The notes under the pieces are model-generated. The model was not told the DNA's origin. It did no database searches and saw nothing but the letters and a program-made list of their open reading frames with translations. Shown here one piece after another: positions 38,869 through 47,677 of a DNA stretch of 64,000 nucleotides (position 1 is its first letter; every line of letters begins with the position of its first letter). The position numbers were made by a program, and so were the translations under genes. The DNA comes from Amorphoplanes friuliensis DSM 7358 (lineage in GTDB: Bacteria; Actinomycetota; Actinomycetes; Mycobacteriales; Micromonosporaceae). Location: contig NC_022657.1 in the NCBI RefSeq assembly GCF_000494755.1, positions 1,499,501-1,563,500 of the forward strand, given 5' to 3'.

Positions 38869-40647
38869 ATGCGCAGTATGGAGCGCGTGTCAGGCCGCCA
38901 TCGCAGAAACTTCAATCTCAGAGGAGCCGGCGTCGTCGCATCTGCGATGGCGATCGTGGTTGTCCTCGCCGGTTCCTGGCTCGGCTATCAGCAACTCGCC
39001 GATGGCGGATGCTCGGGTCAGATCAAACTGACCGTTGCCGCCGCCACCGAGATTGCCCCCGCGGTGGAGCAAGCTGCTCAGCAGTGGACCACCGACGGTG
39101 CCAATGTCAACGGAACGTGTGTCGCCGTGAACGTCACCGGCGTCAATCCCTCGACCACGGCCGCGGCCGTGGCCGCCAAGCACGGCGTCTCCCTCACCGG
39201 TCTCGGCTCCGGCGGCAAGTCCGCCGTGCTGCCGGACGTGTGGATCGCGGACTCGTCCTCCTGGCTGCTGCGCCTGCGCTCCGAGGCCTCGGGCTTCGTG
39301 CCGACCGACGGCAAGTCGATCGCGCAGAGCCCGGTTGTCGTCGCCATGCCCGAGCCCGTCGCGCAGCAGGTCGGCTGGCCCGACAAGAAGCTGGCCTGGT
39401 CGGACCTGGTCAAGAAGATGACCACCGGCAACTCGCTGCGCACCGGCATCGTCGACCCGACCCGCGACGCGGCCGGCCTGGCCGGTCTGCTCGCGCTGGG
39501 CAGCTCCGTCGGCACCGACGCGAAGGCCAAGGCGACCCAGGTGGGCGCGCTTCGTGCGCTGGCCGCGGGCAGCTCCTCGCTGCGTGACGACCTCCTGCAG
39601 AAGTTCCCGCGCTCGCTCGACGCGGCCGACCTGGCCAGCGCCGTGAGTGCCGCGCCGCTGTCGGAGGAGGACGTCATCGCGTACAACGCGGAGCGTCCCC
39701 AGGTGAAGCTGGCCGCGCTCTACCTCGACCCGGTGCCGCCGCCGCTGGACTACCCGTTCGCGGTCATGCCCGAGGTCGACCTGACCAAGTCCGCGGCTGC
39801 CACCGGTCTGCGCGAGGCGCTCCAGCAGCCCTCCTTCAAGAACCAGTTGGCTGCCGTGGGCCTGCGTGCCCCGGACGGCACGGTCGGTGCCGGCTTCGCC
39901 GGTCCGGTCGGCGCCCCGCAGGCGTCCCCGGCCGCGCAGGCTCCGGGCGGTGGCTCCGAGGGTGCCGCCGCAGCCGGTCTCGACGCCCGTTTCATCAACC
40001 AGGCGCTGGGCAGCTGGGCCGCCATCACCCTGCCGGGCCGCGCGCTCGCCGTCTTCGACGTGTCGGGCTCCATGCTCGACAAGGTGCCGACGGCCGGTGG
40101 CGCCTCCCGGGCCGCAGTGACGCGTGGTGCCGCCTCGCAGGGTCTGGCGCTGTTCGACGACAAGTGGGCCGTCGGCGTCTGGATCTTCTCGACCGAGCTC
40201 GTGGGCAAGCGGCCGTGGAAGCAGATCGTGCCGATCAGCCCGCTGACCTCGTCGCGGGCCCAGCTCCAGGACTCGATCAGCCAGATCGTGCCCAAGCCCA
40301 AGGGCGCCACGGGCCTGTACGACACCGCGCTGGCGGCGTACAAGAACGTGCAGGACACGTGGCAGGCGGGCCGGGTCAACTCGGTCCTGCTCTTCACCGA
40401 CGGCCAGGACGAGAACCCCGACGGCATCAGCCAGGACAAGCTCGTCGCCGAGCTGAAGCGGGTCCAGGACCCGAAGCGCCCGGTCCGCATGGTCATCATC
40501 GGCATCGGACCCGGCGTCGACCGTAACGAGCTCGAGACGATCACGAACGCCACGAGCTCGGGCGGGGTCTTCATCGCCCCCGACCCGGCGAAGATCTCCG
40601 ACATCTTCCTCGAGGCGATCTCGTCCCGCTCGGGCGCCAAGGGCTGA
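38869..40647 (+). CDS. Substrate-binding plus von Willebrand A (VWA) domain protein
   Basis: A 592-residue membrane-anchored protein. A TM helix near residues 21-43 is followed by an extracellular solute-binding-protein-like domain (IKLTVAAATEIAPAVEQAAQ, LPDVWIADSSSWLLRL, SPVVVAMPEPVAQQVGWP). After a Gly/Pro/Ala-rich linker, a VWA domain begins at LAVFDVSGSMLDKVP, which has the MIDAS DxSxS motif, and includes LLFTDGQDENPDG. It may bind ligand and present it to partner proteins. Start uncertain: ATG 38869, ATG 38878 or GTG 38887. A chaperone or transport partner is not encoded nearby. Confidence 0.85.
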   Translation: MRSMERVSGRHRRNFNLRGAGVVASAMAIVVVLAGSWLGYQQLADGGCSGQIKLTVAAATEIAPAVEQAAQQWTTDGANVNGTCVAVNVTGVNPSTTAAAVAAKHGVSLTGLGSGGKSAVLPDVWIADSSSWLLRLRSEASGFVPTDGKSIAQSPVVVAMPEPVAQQVGWPDKKLAWSDLVKKMTTGNSLRTGIVDPTRDAAGLAGLLALGSSVGTDAKAKATQVGALRALAAGSSSLRDDLLQKFPRSLDAADLASAVSAAPLSEEDVIAYNAERPQVKLAALYLDPVPPPLDYPFAVMPEVDLTKSAAATGLREALQQPSFKNQLAAVGLRAPDGTVGAGFAGPVGAPQASPAAQAPGGGSEGAAAAGLDARFINQALGSWAAITLPGRALAVFDVSGSMLDKVPTAGGASRAAVTRGAASQGLALFDDKWAVGVWIFSTELVGKRPWKQIVPISPLTSSRAQLQDSISQIVPKPKGATGLYDTALAAYKNVQDTWQAGRVNSVLLFTDGQDENPDGISQDKLVAELKRVQDPKRPVRMVIIGIGPGVDRNELETITNATSSGGVFIAPDPAKISDIFLEAISSRSGAKG

Positions 40648-40667
40648 CACCCCGCAGGAGCACCTCG

Positions 40668-40700
40668 GCCGCCGGATCCCCTCAGGGGTCCGGCGGCCGT
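40668..40700. terminator. Bidirectional terminator
   Basis: A strong hairpin (GGCCGCCGGATCCCC ... GGGGTCCGGCGGCC) between the VWA stop and the convergent SpoIIE stop, followed by GTTTC. Confidence 0.8.
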
Positions 40701-40701
40701 T

Positions 40702-41835
40702 TCAGTTGTCGCTCTTGCCGGTCCAGTCCAGGCACACTGCGACGGCGTCGTCCTCGAGATCACCGCGTACGAAGGCCCGCAGGTCCCCGAGCAGCGACCG
40801 TACGGCCTGCAGGGGTGCCAGGGAGCCGGTCCGCCGCATGAAGCGGTGCAGGGCCGCCTCGCCGTACCGGCTGGTCTCCGTCGCGGCGTCGAACACGCCG
40901 TCGCTGACGATGAAAAGGCGGTCACCGGCCTGCAGGGTGAAGGACTGCGGCGTGTATTCCGAGGTCTCGAACATGCCCAGCGGGAACTGGGCCTCGAGCG
41001 GCCGGTCCAGCACCTCGCCGTCGCGCAGCACCATCATCCGGGGTGACCCGGCGTCGACCGCCAGCAGCTCGCCGGTGTCGAGGTTCAGCTCCAGCAGCAG
41101 GGTCTCCACATGTGTGTCGCCGCGGTGCTGGGCGAAGACAGCCTGGTCGGCGAGGGCGGCCTGGTCGGCCAGCTCCAGCCCGGCCCGGCGGGCGTTGCGC
41201 AGCGCGAACGTGGCCAGCGAGGTGAGCAGCGCGGCACTCATCCCCTCGCCGTGGCCGTTCAGCACCGTCAGGTAGAGGCAGCCGTTCTGCTCCGCCCAGT
41301 CGAAGCTGTCACCGCGGACGGCGTACGAGGGCTCGAGCTGGCCGGCCAGGCTGAACGACGGCCGGACCCGGCTGCGGCCCGGCAGCAGCTCCCACTGCAT
41401 CTCCGCGGCCAGTGTCAGGCGGGTGGTGCGGGCCGCCACGGCATACCGGTCGGTGCCGGCGGACGCCGCCTGCAACTCGTGGGCCAGCCGGGTGGCGATC
41501 TCGGCCAGCTCCGCCCGCGCCTCGTCCGAGGCGGGTGTGGGGGAGAGGCGCAGCACACCCATCCGCTCGCCACGCCCGGTCACGGGCAGGTAGGTGAGAT
41601 GGCCCGCGGCAATCTCGGTCTGGTGGTCGAAGCAGCGCCACGCCGGGTCACCGGGCTGGGTCACCGCCGGGCCGTCGAGCAGCGGGAGCAGCGCGGCCAG
41701 CCGGTAATCGACGAGCAGCAACTCGGCGCCGGCCAGGGCGTACTCCTGGACGATCGCCTCCGTCAGGCACTCGACGATCCGGTCGGCGGGCGCCCCGGCC
41801 AGCGCCCGCTGGACGGCGATCAATCGGTCGGACAC
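40702..41835 (-). CDS. SpoIIE-type PP2C serine phosphatase
   Basis: A 377-residue protein. Residues ~1-145 resemble a GAF-like sensor. The phosphatase domain starts at LPGRSRVRPSFSLAGQLEPS; metal-binding Asp residues are in YAVRGDSFDWA and VSDGVFDAA, and the conserved loop is NGHGEGMSAALL. In partner switching such phosphatases remove phosphate from STAS anti-anti-sigma factors. GTG at 41835 is chosen as the usual MarR-divergent start. The STAS/ATPase fusion at 18348 might be a partner but is distant. Confidence 0.88.
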   Translation of the reverse strand: MSDRLIAVQRALAGAPADRIVECLTEAIVQEYALAGAELLLVDYRLAALLPLLDGPAVTQPGDPAWRCFDHQTEIAAGHLTYLPVTGRGERMGVLRLSPTPASDEARAELAEIATRLAHELQAASAGTDRYAVAARTTRLTLAAEMQWELLPGRSRVRPSFSLAGQLEPSYAVRGDSFDWAEQNGCLYLTVLNGHGEGMSAALLTSLATFALRNARRAGLELADQAALADQAVFAQHRGDTHVETLLLELNLDTGELLAVDAGSPRMMVLRDGEVLDRPLEAQFPLGMFETSEYTPQSFTLQAGDRLFIVSDGVFDAATETSRYGEAALHRFMRRTGSLAPLQAVRSLLGDLRAFVRGDLEDDAVAVCLDWTGKSDN

Positions 41836-41848
41836 GGTTTGCACCCCC

Positions 41849-41876
41849 TCGACACCTTCCGTCGTACGGGTAGTCT
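41849..41876 (+). promoter_or_regulatory. Candidate promoter of MarR gene
   Basis: TCGACA (41849-41854), 16-bp spacer, TAGTCT (41871-41876). The start ATG is 10 nt after the -10, so the leader is very short. Confidence 0.4.
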
Positions 41877-41886
41877 CTGCTGCACC

Positions 41887-42369
41887 ATGGCCGAACACCA
41901 TGGGCCGGACGGGCCGGACCCGATGCGCACCGCGGCAGTCGACGACGCCGCGCCCGCACTGCTCGCCGCGTGGGATGCAGCACGCGAGCGGGCGACGCCC
42001 CGGCTGTCCTGGCCCCAGCTCAATGCCCTGCTCGTCGTCGAGCGCCAGGAGGGCATCAATCTTCGTGGCCTGGCCGGGCAGCTCTCCATGATTCTCTCCT
42101 CGGCGAGCCGGCTGTGCGACCGGTTGGTCGCTTCGGGCATGGTCGAGCGGGTGCCGGGGCGCCTCGACCGGCGCGAGATTGCGCTCTATCTGACACCGTC
42201 GGCCCGCCAGTTGCTGGAACACCTTCGTACCACCCGGCGGGAGATCCTCGCGGAGGTGCTGGAGCGGATGACCCCCACGGGCCGGGCGGCGCTGGTGCGG
42301 GGGCTGACCGAGTTCGCTGCGGTCGCCGAGCCCGAAGCTCCGGGTTCCACCGCCGCGCGCACTGCCTGA
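41887..42369 (+). CDS. MarR family transcriptional regulator
   Basis: A 160-residue regulator. The winged helix is seen as LSWPQLNALLVVERQEGINL, GLAGQLSMILSSASRLCDRL, and the wing RVPGRLDRREIALYLTPSAR. A C-terminal helix (EILAEVLERMTPTGRAALVR) provides the dimer interface. It is divergent from the SpoIIE phosphatase, a likely regulated neighbour. Confidence 0.88.
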   Translation: MAEHHGPDGPDPMRTAAVDDAAPALLAAWDAARERATPRLSWPQLNALLVVERQEGINLRGLAGQLSMILSSASRLCDRLVASGMVERVPGRLDRREIALYLTPSARQLLEHLRTTRREILAEVLERMTPTGRAALVRGLTEFAAVAEPEAPGSTAARTA

Positions 42370-42373
42370 ACGC

Positions 42374-43543
42374 TCAGGGCCGGCGGGCGAGCCACGCGGC
42401 GGGGTCGTCGATCAGCGTCCTGATGACCGAGCCGGCGGCACCCCGCATCGCCGCGTCCGGCCCGAGCGTCGCTGCCTGCAGCTGCACCGGTGACCAGGCC
42501 GCTGTCAGCACCCGCCGGCCGGCTTCGGCCGTGATGCTGTCGCGCAGCCAGGGCAGCAGCGAGGCGTAACTGCCGCCCAGCACGATCGTCTTCACGTCGA
42601 GCAGGTTGACCACGGTGGCCACGGCCATGCCCAGGGCCGCTCCGGCCGCGGTGAGGGCCGCGAGGGCGGCGGGCTCACCAGCGGACGCCACGACGATCAG
42701 GTCCTCGACCGTGGCGACTCCGGCCGCGCGCAGGACGGCTTCCTGACCGGCGTACTGCTCCAGGCAGCCGCGGGCGCCGCAGCGGCAGTCCGGGCCGTCG
42801 GGATTGATCGGGATGTGGCCGATCTCGCCGCTCCAGCCGCGGGTGCCGCGGTAGAGCGCGCCGTCGAGCACGATGCCGGCGCCGATGCCGATCTCGCCGG
42901 AGATGTAGACGAAGTCGCGGGGCAGGTCACCGCTGCCGAGTTCGCTGAGCGCGGCCAGGTTGGCCTCGTTGTCGACGGTGACCGGCAGGTCCCCGAGGAA
43001 GTCACCGATCGCGACGTCCTGCCAGCCGAGGTTGGGGGCGACGCGGACGACACCGTGCGCCGCGACCAGACCGGGCACGGCCAGGGCGGCTCCGGCGATG
43101 GTGAGCCCGTCGGCCTCGGCGAGCGCCACGGCCCGCCCGGCCAGGCTGCTCAGCGCGGCGATGGCCGTGGCGGGGTCCGCGAGGCGCTGGTCGCCCGGCT
43201 CGACGAGGCGGTGCCGGACCGTACCGGTCAGGTCGATCACGCAGGCGGCCCGGTAGTCGACGTTGATCTCCAGGCCCAGGCCGGCGGGTCCGGCGCCGGC
43301 CAGGGTGAGGCCGACCGCGGGACGTCCCGCGCCGCTGCGGGGAGGCGGCTCGACCTCCGTGAGCAGCGCACCTGTGACCAAATCGTCCACCAGGGCGGAA
43401 ACGGTGGCACGGGTCAGGCCGGTGACAGCGGCAACCGCTGCCCGAGATATCGGATCTGCGCTGTTCGCCACGGTTTGCAGCACGAGCGCGAGATTATGGG
43501 CCCGCACGCTCGATTGCCGGACCGGTGACCCCGTCGCACTCAT
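42374..43543 (-). CDS. xylR: ROK family regulator, probable xylose repressor
   Basis: A 389-residue regulator: N-terminal winged helix (AAVAAVTGLTRATVSALVDDL) and a ROK kinase-like domain (GLGLEINVDYRAACVIDLTG, VDNEANLAALSELGSGD, EIGHIPINPDGPDCRCGARGCLEQYAG with the zinc-binding CxCGxxGCLE). In many actinobacteria the xylA-xylB operon lies divergently from such an XylR. Here it is divergent from xylA with an 88-bp gap that carries the promoter. Its binding site is probably the AT-rich region near 43583-43610. Upstream start at 43594 is possible but less likely. Confidence 0.9.
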   Translation of the reverse strand: MSATGSPVRQSSVRAHNLALVLQTVANSADPISRAAVAAVTGLTRATVSALVDDLVTGALLTEVEPPPRSGAGRPAVGLTLAGAGPAGLGLEINVDYRAACVIDLTGTVRHRLVEPGDQRLADPATAIAALSSLAGRAVALAEADGLTIAGAALAVPGLVAAHGVVRVAPNLGWQDVAIGDFLGDLPVTVDNEANLAALSELGSGDLPRDFVYISGEIGIGAGIVLDGALYRGTRGWSGEIGHIPINPDGPDCRCGARGCLEQYAGQEAVLRAAGVATVEDLIVVASAGEPAALAALTAAGAALGMAVATVVNLLDVKTIVLGGSYASLLPWLRDSITAEAGRRVLTAAWSPVQLQAATLGPDAAMRGAAGSVIRTLIDDPAAWLARRP

Positions 43544-43561
43544 CAACCGGCCCGCCACGTC

Positions 43562-43590
43562 TTGACAATGCCACACGGCACTCAAATAAT
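43562..43590 (+). promoter_or_regulatory. xylA promoter
   Basis: TTGACA (43562-43567), 17-bp spacer, AATAAT (43585-43590): close to consensus and rare in this GC-rich window. It implies strong transcription when not repressed. Confidence 0.78.
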
Positions 43591-43610
43591 TCAACCAATA
43601 AACAAATCAG
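43583..43610. promoter_or_regulatory. Putative XylR operator region
   Basis: An AT-rich stretch overlaps the -10 and transcription start. It carries CAAAT direct repeats 20 bp apart (43583 and 43603) around AATTCAACCAATAAA. Location suits a repressor; the exact site cannot be fixed by eye. Confidence 0.45.
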
Positions 43611-43621
43611 CTCTGTTACGT

Positions 43622-43626
43622 GGAGG
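43622..43626 (+). promoter_or_regulatory. Ribosome site deciding xylA start
   Basis: GGAGG lies 5 nt before the GTG at 43632, which favours this start over the GTG at 43620. Confidence 0.7.
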
Positions 43627-43631
43627 TAACC

Positions 43632-44819
43632 GTGTCGGTACAGCCCACGCGCGAAGACAAGTTCTCATTCGGCCTCTGGACCGTGGGCTGGACCGCCCGC
43701 GACCCGTTCGGTGACGCGACCCGGGCCCCGCTCGACCCGATCGAGGCCGTGCACAAGCTCTCCGAGCTGGGTGCGTACGGCATCACGTTCCACGACGACG
43801 ACCTCGTCCCGTTCGGCTCGGACGCGCCCGCCCGTGACGGCGTCATCGCGAACTTCAAGAAGGCCCTGGACGAGACCGGCATGGTGGTGCCGATGGTGAC
43901 CACCAACCTGTTCACCCATCCGGTGTTCAAGGACGGCGGTTTCACCAGCAACGACCGCAGCGTCCGGCGCTACGCCCTGCGCAAGGTCCTGCGCAACATG
44001 GACCTCGCCGCCGACCTGGGCGCGAAGACGTTTGTCCTGTGGGGCGGCCGTGAGGGTTCCGAGTACGACGTGGCCAAGGACGTCCAGGCCGCGCTCGACC
44101 GCTACGCCGAGGGTCTCAACCTGCTCGCGCAGTATTCCGAGGACAACGGCTACGGTCTGCGCTTCGCCATCGAGCCCAAGCCCAACGAGCCCCGCGGCGA
44201 CATCCTGCTGCCCACGGCCGGTCACGCGATCGCCTTCGTGAACGACCTCGAGCGCCCGGAGCTCTTCGGCATCAACCCCGAGGTCGGCCACGAGCAGATG
44301 TCGAACCTCAACTTCGCGCAGGGCATCGCCCAGGCGCTGTGGCACGGCAAGCTCTTCCACATCGACCTCAACGGTCAGCACGGCCCCAAGTTCGACCAGG
44401 ACCTGGTCTTCGGCCACGGTGACCTGCTCAACGCGTTCGCGCTGGTGGACCTGCTCGAGCACGGCGGCCCCGGCGGCGGCCCCGGTTACGACGGCCCGCG
44501 GCACTTCGACTACAAGCCCTCGCGCACCGAGGACTACACCGGCGTGTGGGAGTCGGCGAAGGCCAACATGCGGATGTACCTGCTGCTCAAGGAGCGGGCG
44601 CAGGCGTTCCGCGCCGACCCGGCGGTCCAGGAGGCGCTGGCCGAGAGCAAGGTGCTCGAGCTGTCGAAGCCAACCCTGAACGAGGGCGAGACCTACACCG
44701 ACCTGCTGAACGACCGCAGCGCCTTCGAGGACTACGACGTCGACGCGGCCGGCGAGCAGGGGTACCACTTCGTGAAGTTGCACCAGCTCGCCATCGATCA
44801 TGTGCTGCGCGCCAACTGA
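43632..44819 (+). CDS. xylA: Xylose (glucose) isomerase
   Basis: A 395-residue enzyme converting D-xylose to D-xylulose. The sequence closely follows class I actinobacterial isomerases: [24 protein letters not shown] (catalytic His), [48 protein letters not shown] and [20 protein letters not shown] with Glu, His and Asp metal ligands, [20 protein letters not shown] and [14 protein letters not shown] start after GGAGG. Two metal ions (Mg or Mn) would bind. It is followed by xylB with a 22-nt gap. Confidence 0.98.
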   Translation: MSVQPTREDKFSFGLWTVGWTARDPFGDATRAPLDPIEAVHKLSELGAYGITFHDDDLVPFGSDAPARDGVIANFKKALDETGMVVPMVTTNLFTHPVFKDGGFTSNDRSVRRYALRKVLRNMDLAADLGAKTFVLWGGREGSEYDVAKDVQAALDRYAEGLNLLAQYSEDNGYGLRFAIEPKPNEPRGDILLPTAGHAIAFVNDLERPELFGINPEVGHEQMSNLNFAQGIAQALWHGKLFHIDLNGQHGPKFDQDLVFGHGDLLNAFALVDLLEHGGPGGGPGYDGPRHFDYKPSRTEDYTGVWESAKANMRMYLLLKERAQAFRADPAVQEALAESKVLELSKPTLNEGETYTDLLNDRSAFEDYDVDAAGEQGYHFVKLHQLAIDHVLRAN

Positions 44820-44841
44820 TTCCTGACGGAAGATGGACCCC

Positions 44842-46257
44842 ATGACACTGGTAGCCGGGATCGATTCCTCCACTCAGTCCTGCAAGGTGGTCATCCGTGA
44901 CGCCGAGACCGGAAAACTGGTCCGGCAGGGGCGGGCGAGCCATCCCGACGGCACGGAGGTGCACCCCGACGCCTGGTGGACCGCGTTGCAGCAGGCCATC
45001 GACGAGGCGGGCGGCCTGGACGACGTCGCCGCCGCCTCGGTCGCGGGTCAGCAGCACGGCATGGTGGTCCTGGACTCCGACGGCGAGGTGGTCCGCCCGG
45101 CGCTGCTGTGGAACGACACACGCAGCGCCGGTGCGGCCGCCGACCTGATCGACGAGCTCGGCGGCGGCGACAAGGGCCGCCGGGCCTGGGTCGACGCCGT
45201 CGGGATCGTCCCGGTCGCCAGCTTCACGCTGACCAAGCTGCGCTGGCTGGCCCGCAACGAGCCGGAGAACGCCGCCCGGGTCGCGGCGGTCTGCCTGCCG
45301 CACGACTGGCTCACGTGGAAGCTGTCCGGTGCGCGGGGTCTGGACACCCTCCGCACCGACCGCAGCGACGCCAGCGGCACCCTCTACTGGTCGGCCGCCA
45401 CCAACGAATACCGCCACGACCTGCTCGAGCTCGGCTTCGGCCGGCGCATCGCCGTCCCGGAGGTGCTCGGCCCCACCGGCATCGCGGGCACCCTGCCCAA
45501 CGGCGCACCGCTCGGCCCCGGCGCCGGTGACAACGCCGCGGCGGGTCTCGGCGCGGGTGCCCTGCCGGGCGACGTCGTCATCTCCATCGGCACCTCGGGC
45601 ACCGTTTTTGTCTCCTCCGACGTGTCACCGGACGACCCCAGCGGCGCCGTCTCGGGCTTCGCCGACACGACCGGCCGCTTCCTGCCGATCGTCGTCACCC
45701 TCAACGCCGCCCGGGTGCTCGACGCGGCCACCAAACTGCTCGGCGTCGACCACGAGGAGTTGTCCCGGCTGGCCCTCTCGGCGCCCGCCGGTGCGGACGG
45801 GCTCGTGCTCATCCCGTACCTGGAGGGGGAGCGGACGCCGAACCGCCCGAACGCGACCGGTGCCATCCACGGCCTGACGCTGCGCACCTCGGACCCGGCC
45901 CACCTGGCCCGGGCCGCGGTCGAGGGCATGCTCTGCGCGCTCGCCGACGGGCTCGACGCTCTGGTCGCCCGGGGTGCGACGGCCAACCGGATCGTGCTGG
46001 TCGGCGGCGGCGCGCGCAGCGAGGCGGTCCGCAAGATCGCGCCCGCGCTGTTCGGTCTGCCGGTTCTGGTTCCGCCGCCCGGCGAATACGTCGCGGACGG
46101 CGCCGCCCGCCAGGCCGCCTGGGTCGCCGTGGGTGGTGACGCGCCGCCCACCTGGTCGGCCGAGGCCCCCGAGGTGTACGAGGACACGAGCGTCCCGTTG
46201 ATCCGTGAGCAGTACGCGGCCGCCCGCGACGCCGTGATCGACCGGGTGTCCCGCTAA
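44842..46257 (+). CDS. xylB: Xylulokinase
   Basis: A 471-residue FGGY kinase phosphorylating D-xylulose. Motifs are [15 protein letters not shown] at the N-terminus, [60 protein letters not shown] and the adenine-binding [18 protein letters not shown] at 44842 is chosen as GGAAG is 9 nt upstream; the earlier ATG at 44833 has no spacing. Operon with xylA. Confidence 0.96.
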   Translation: MTLVAGIDSSTQSCKVVIRDAETGKLVRQGRASHPDGTEVHPDAWWTALQQAIDEAGGLDDVAAASVAGQQHGMVVLDSDGEVVRPALLWNDTRSAGAAADLIDELGGGDKGRRAWVDAVGIVPVASFTLTKLRWLARNEPENAARVAAVCLPHDWLTWKLSGARGLDTLRTDRSDASGTLYWSAATNEYRHDLLELGFGRRIAVPEVLGPTGIAGTLPNGAPLGPGAGDNAAAGLGAGALPGDVVISIGTSGTVFVSSDVSPDDPSGAVSGFADTTGRFLPIVVTLNAARVLDAATKLLGVDHEELSRLALSAPAGADGLVLIPYLEGERTPNRPNATGAIHGLTLRTSDPAHLARAAVEGMLCALADGLDALVARGATANRIVLVGGGARSEAVRKIAPALFGLPVLVPPPGEYVADGAARQAAWVAVGGDAPPTWSAEAPEVYEDTSVPLIREQYAAARDAVIDRVSR

Positions 46258-46260
46258 CCT
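46255..46260 (+). promoter_or_regulatory. Putative -10 (TAACCT) of MFS gene
   Basis: TAACCT overlaps the xylB stop codon (TAA) and lies 7 nt before the GTG at 46268. It may give a separate leaderless transcript. Confidence 0.4.
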
Positions 46261-46267
46261 CGTCCGC

Positions 46268-47677
46268 GTGAGCTTGCGGGGAGGACCGGCGCATCGCGCG
46301 TACAGCGTGATCGTGTTCGTCGTCCTCGCGTCGCTGGACAATGTCGCGATCGGCCTCGTCCCGCCGCTGTACGGCAGCATCGGCCGGGACCTCGGTGTGG
46401 GCGAGGGCCGGATCGCGCTGGCCACCACGGTGATGTTCCTGATCAGCGCGGTGGCCGCGATCGGCTGGGCGTACGCGGGTGACCGCACCGACCGCAAGCC
46501 CGTGCTGATCGCCGGAACCCTGATCTGGGTTCTCGGGACGGCCTGGTCCGGTCTGGCCGGCAGCTACCCGTCCTTTCTGCTGTCGCAGGTGCTCGCGGCG
46601 ATCGGCCTGGGCGGTGTGGCCAGTGTCAGCTTCGCCGTGGTCAGCGATCTGATCTCGCCGCGCCGCCGCGGCCTCGTGATGAGCTTCTGGGGGCTGTCGC
46701 AGGGTGTCGGCACGCTGGCCGGGACGCTTGTCGGCGGTCTGCTCGGGTCGTCCGACTGGCGGCGGCCGTTCCTGATCGTGGCCGTCGCCGGTGTTGTCGC
46801 GACCGTCGCCTACGTGCTGACCTACAACGTGCCGCGTGGCGACAGCCAGCCGGAGCTCGAGGGGGTCGAGTACGACGAGCGGATCCACCGCGACGACCTG
46901 CCGCGGATCCTGGCCCGGCGCACCAACATCTGGCTGATCCTCCAGGGCTTCACGGCGCAGATCGCTTTCGGCTCGCTGGTCTGGCTGCCGGTGCTGTTCC
47001 GCGCCCGGGCCGAGGATCAGGGCTACTCCGCGGCCACCGCGGTGATCGTGGGCAGCGTCTTCGCCACGTTGTTCCAGCTCGGCGGGGCGCTGTCGATCCT
47101 GGGCGGGCTGGTCGGCGACCGTCTGCAACGGCGTACGCCCCGCGGCCGCGCCCTGGTCGCCGCGGTCGGTGTCCTCGCCGCGGTGCCGTTCTACGTGGTG
47201 TTGTTCTTCGTCCCGTTCCGCATCGACGTGCCGGACGGCGGCAGCACGGGCGCGGTCATCAGGGCGATCCTGCGGAACGTGTGGACCGAGCCGACCGTCG
47301 GGCTGAGCCTGGCCACCGCCATCTTCGCGCTGGCGCTGACCTCGGCGAACTCACCGAACTGGTTCGCTCTGATCGCCGACGTGAACCCGCCGGAGCACCG
47401 CGGCACCGTCTACAGCCTCGGCAACCTGGTCAACGGGTTCGGCCGCGCCGGCGGCAACGCGTTCATCGCGGTGGCCTTCCGGGGGCTGTCCGGCGCCTTC
47501 CCGCCACCGCTGAACTACGCGGTCGGTCTCGCCGCGTTCCAGCTGTTCTTCATCCCGACCGGTGTCATGTACTGGCTGGCCGGCCGGACGGTGGCCAGGG
47601 ACATGGCGGACACCCATGCGGCCCTGGCCACCTACAGCGCAAAAGCGGACGAGGTCAGACCCGCGCCCACACCGTGA
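46268..47677 (+). CDS. MFS transporter
   Basis: A 469-residue major facilitator with 12 predicted TM helices. The motif A region GDRTDRKPVLIAGTLIWVLG is present between TM2 and TM3, and a second copy-like GDRLQRRTPRGRALVA lies in the middle loop. Its 3' end overlaps the convergent GH13 gene by 23 nt. The position suggests sugar import, but the sequence does not resemble known xylose importers clearly; substrate unknown. Confidence 0.85.
   Translation: MSLRGGPAHRAYSVIVFVVLASLDNVAIGLVPPLYGSIGRDLGVGEGRIALATTVMFLISAVAAIGWAYAGDRTDRKPVLIAGTLIWVLGTAWSGLAGSYPSFLLSQVLAAIGLGGVASVSFAVVSDLISPRRRGLVMSFWGLSQGVGTLAGTLVGGLLGSSDWRRPFLIVAVAGVVATVAYVLTYNVPRGDSQPELEGVEYDERIHRDDLPRILARRTNIWLILQGFTAQIAFGSLVWLPVLFRARAEDQGYSAATAVIVGSVFATLFQLGGALSILGGLVGDRLQRRTPRGRALVAAVGVLAAVPFYVVLFFVPFRIDVPDGGSTGAVIRAILRNVWTEPTVGLSLATAIFALALTSANSPNWFALIADVNPPEHRGTVYSLGNLVNGFGRAGGNAFIAVAFRGLSGAFPPPLNYAVGLAAFQLFFIPTGVMYWLAGRTVARDMADTHAALATYSAKADEVRPAPTP

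Noticed and set aside
43665..44873. 402-codon minus-strand frame opposite xylA
   Set aside because: Antisense to a clearly real xylose isomerase; composition typical of a shadow.
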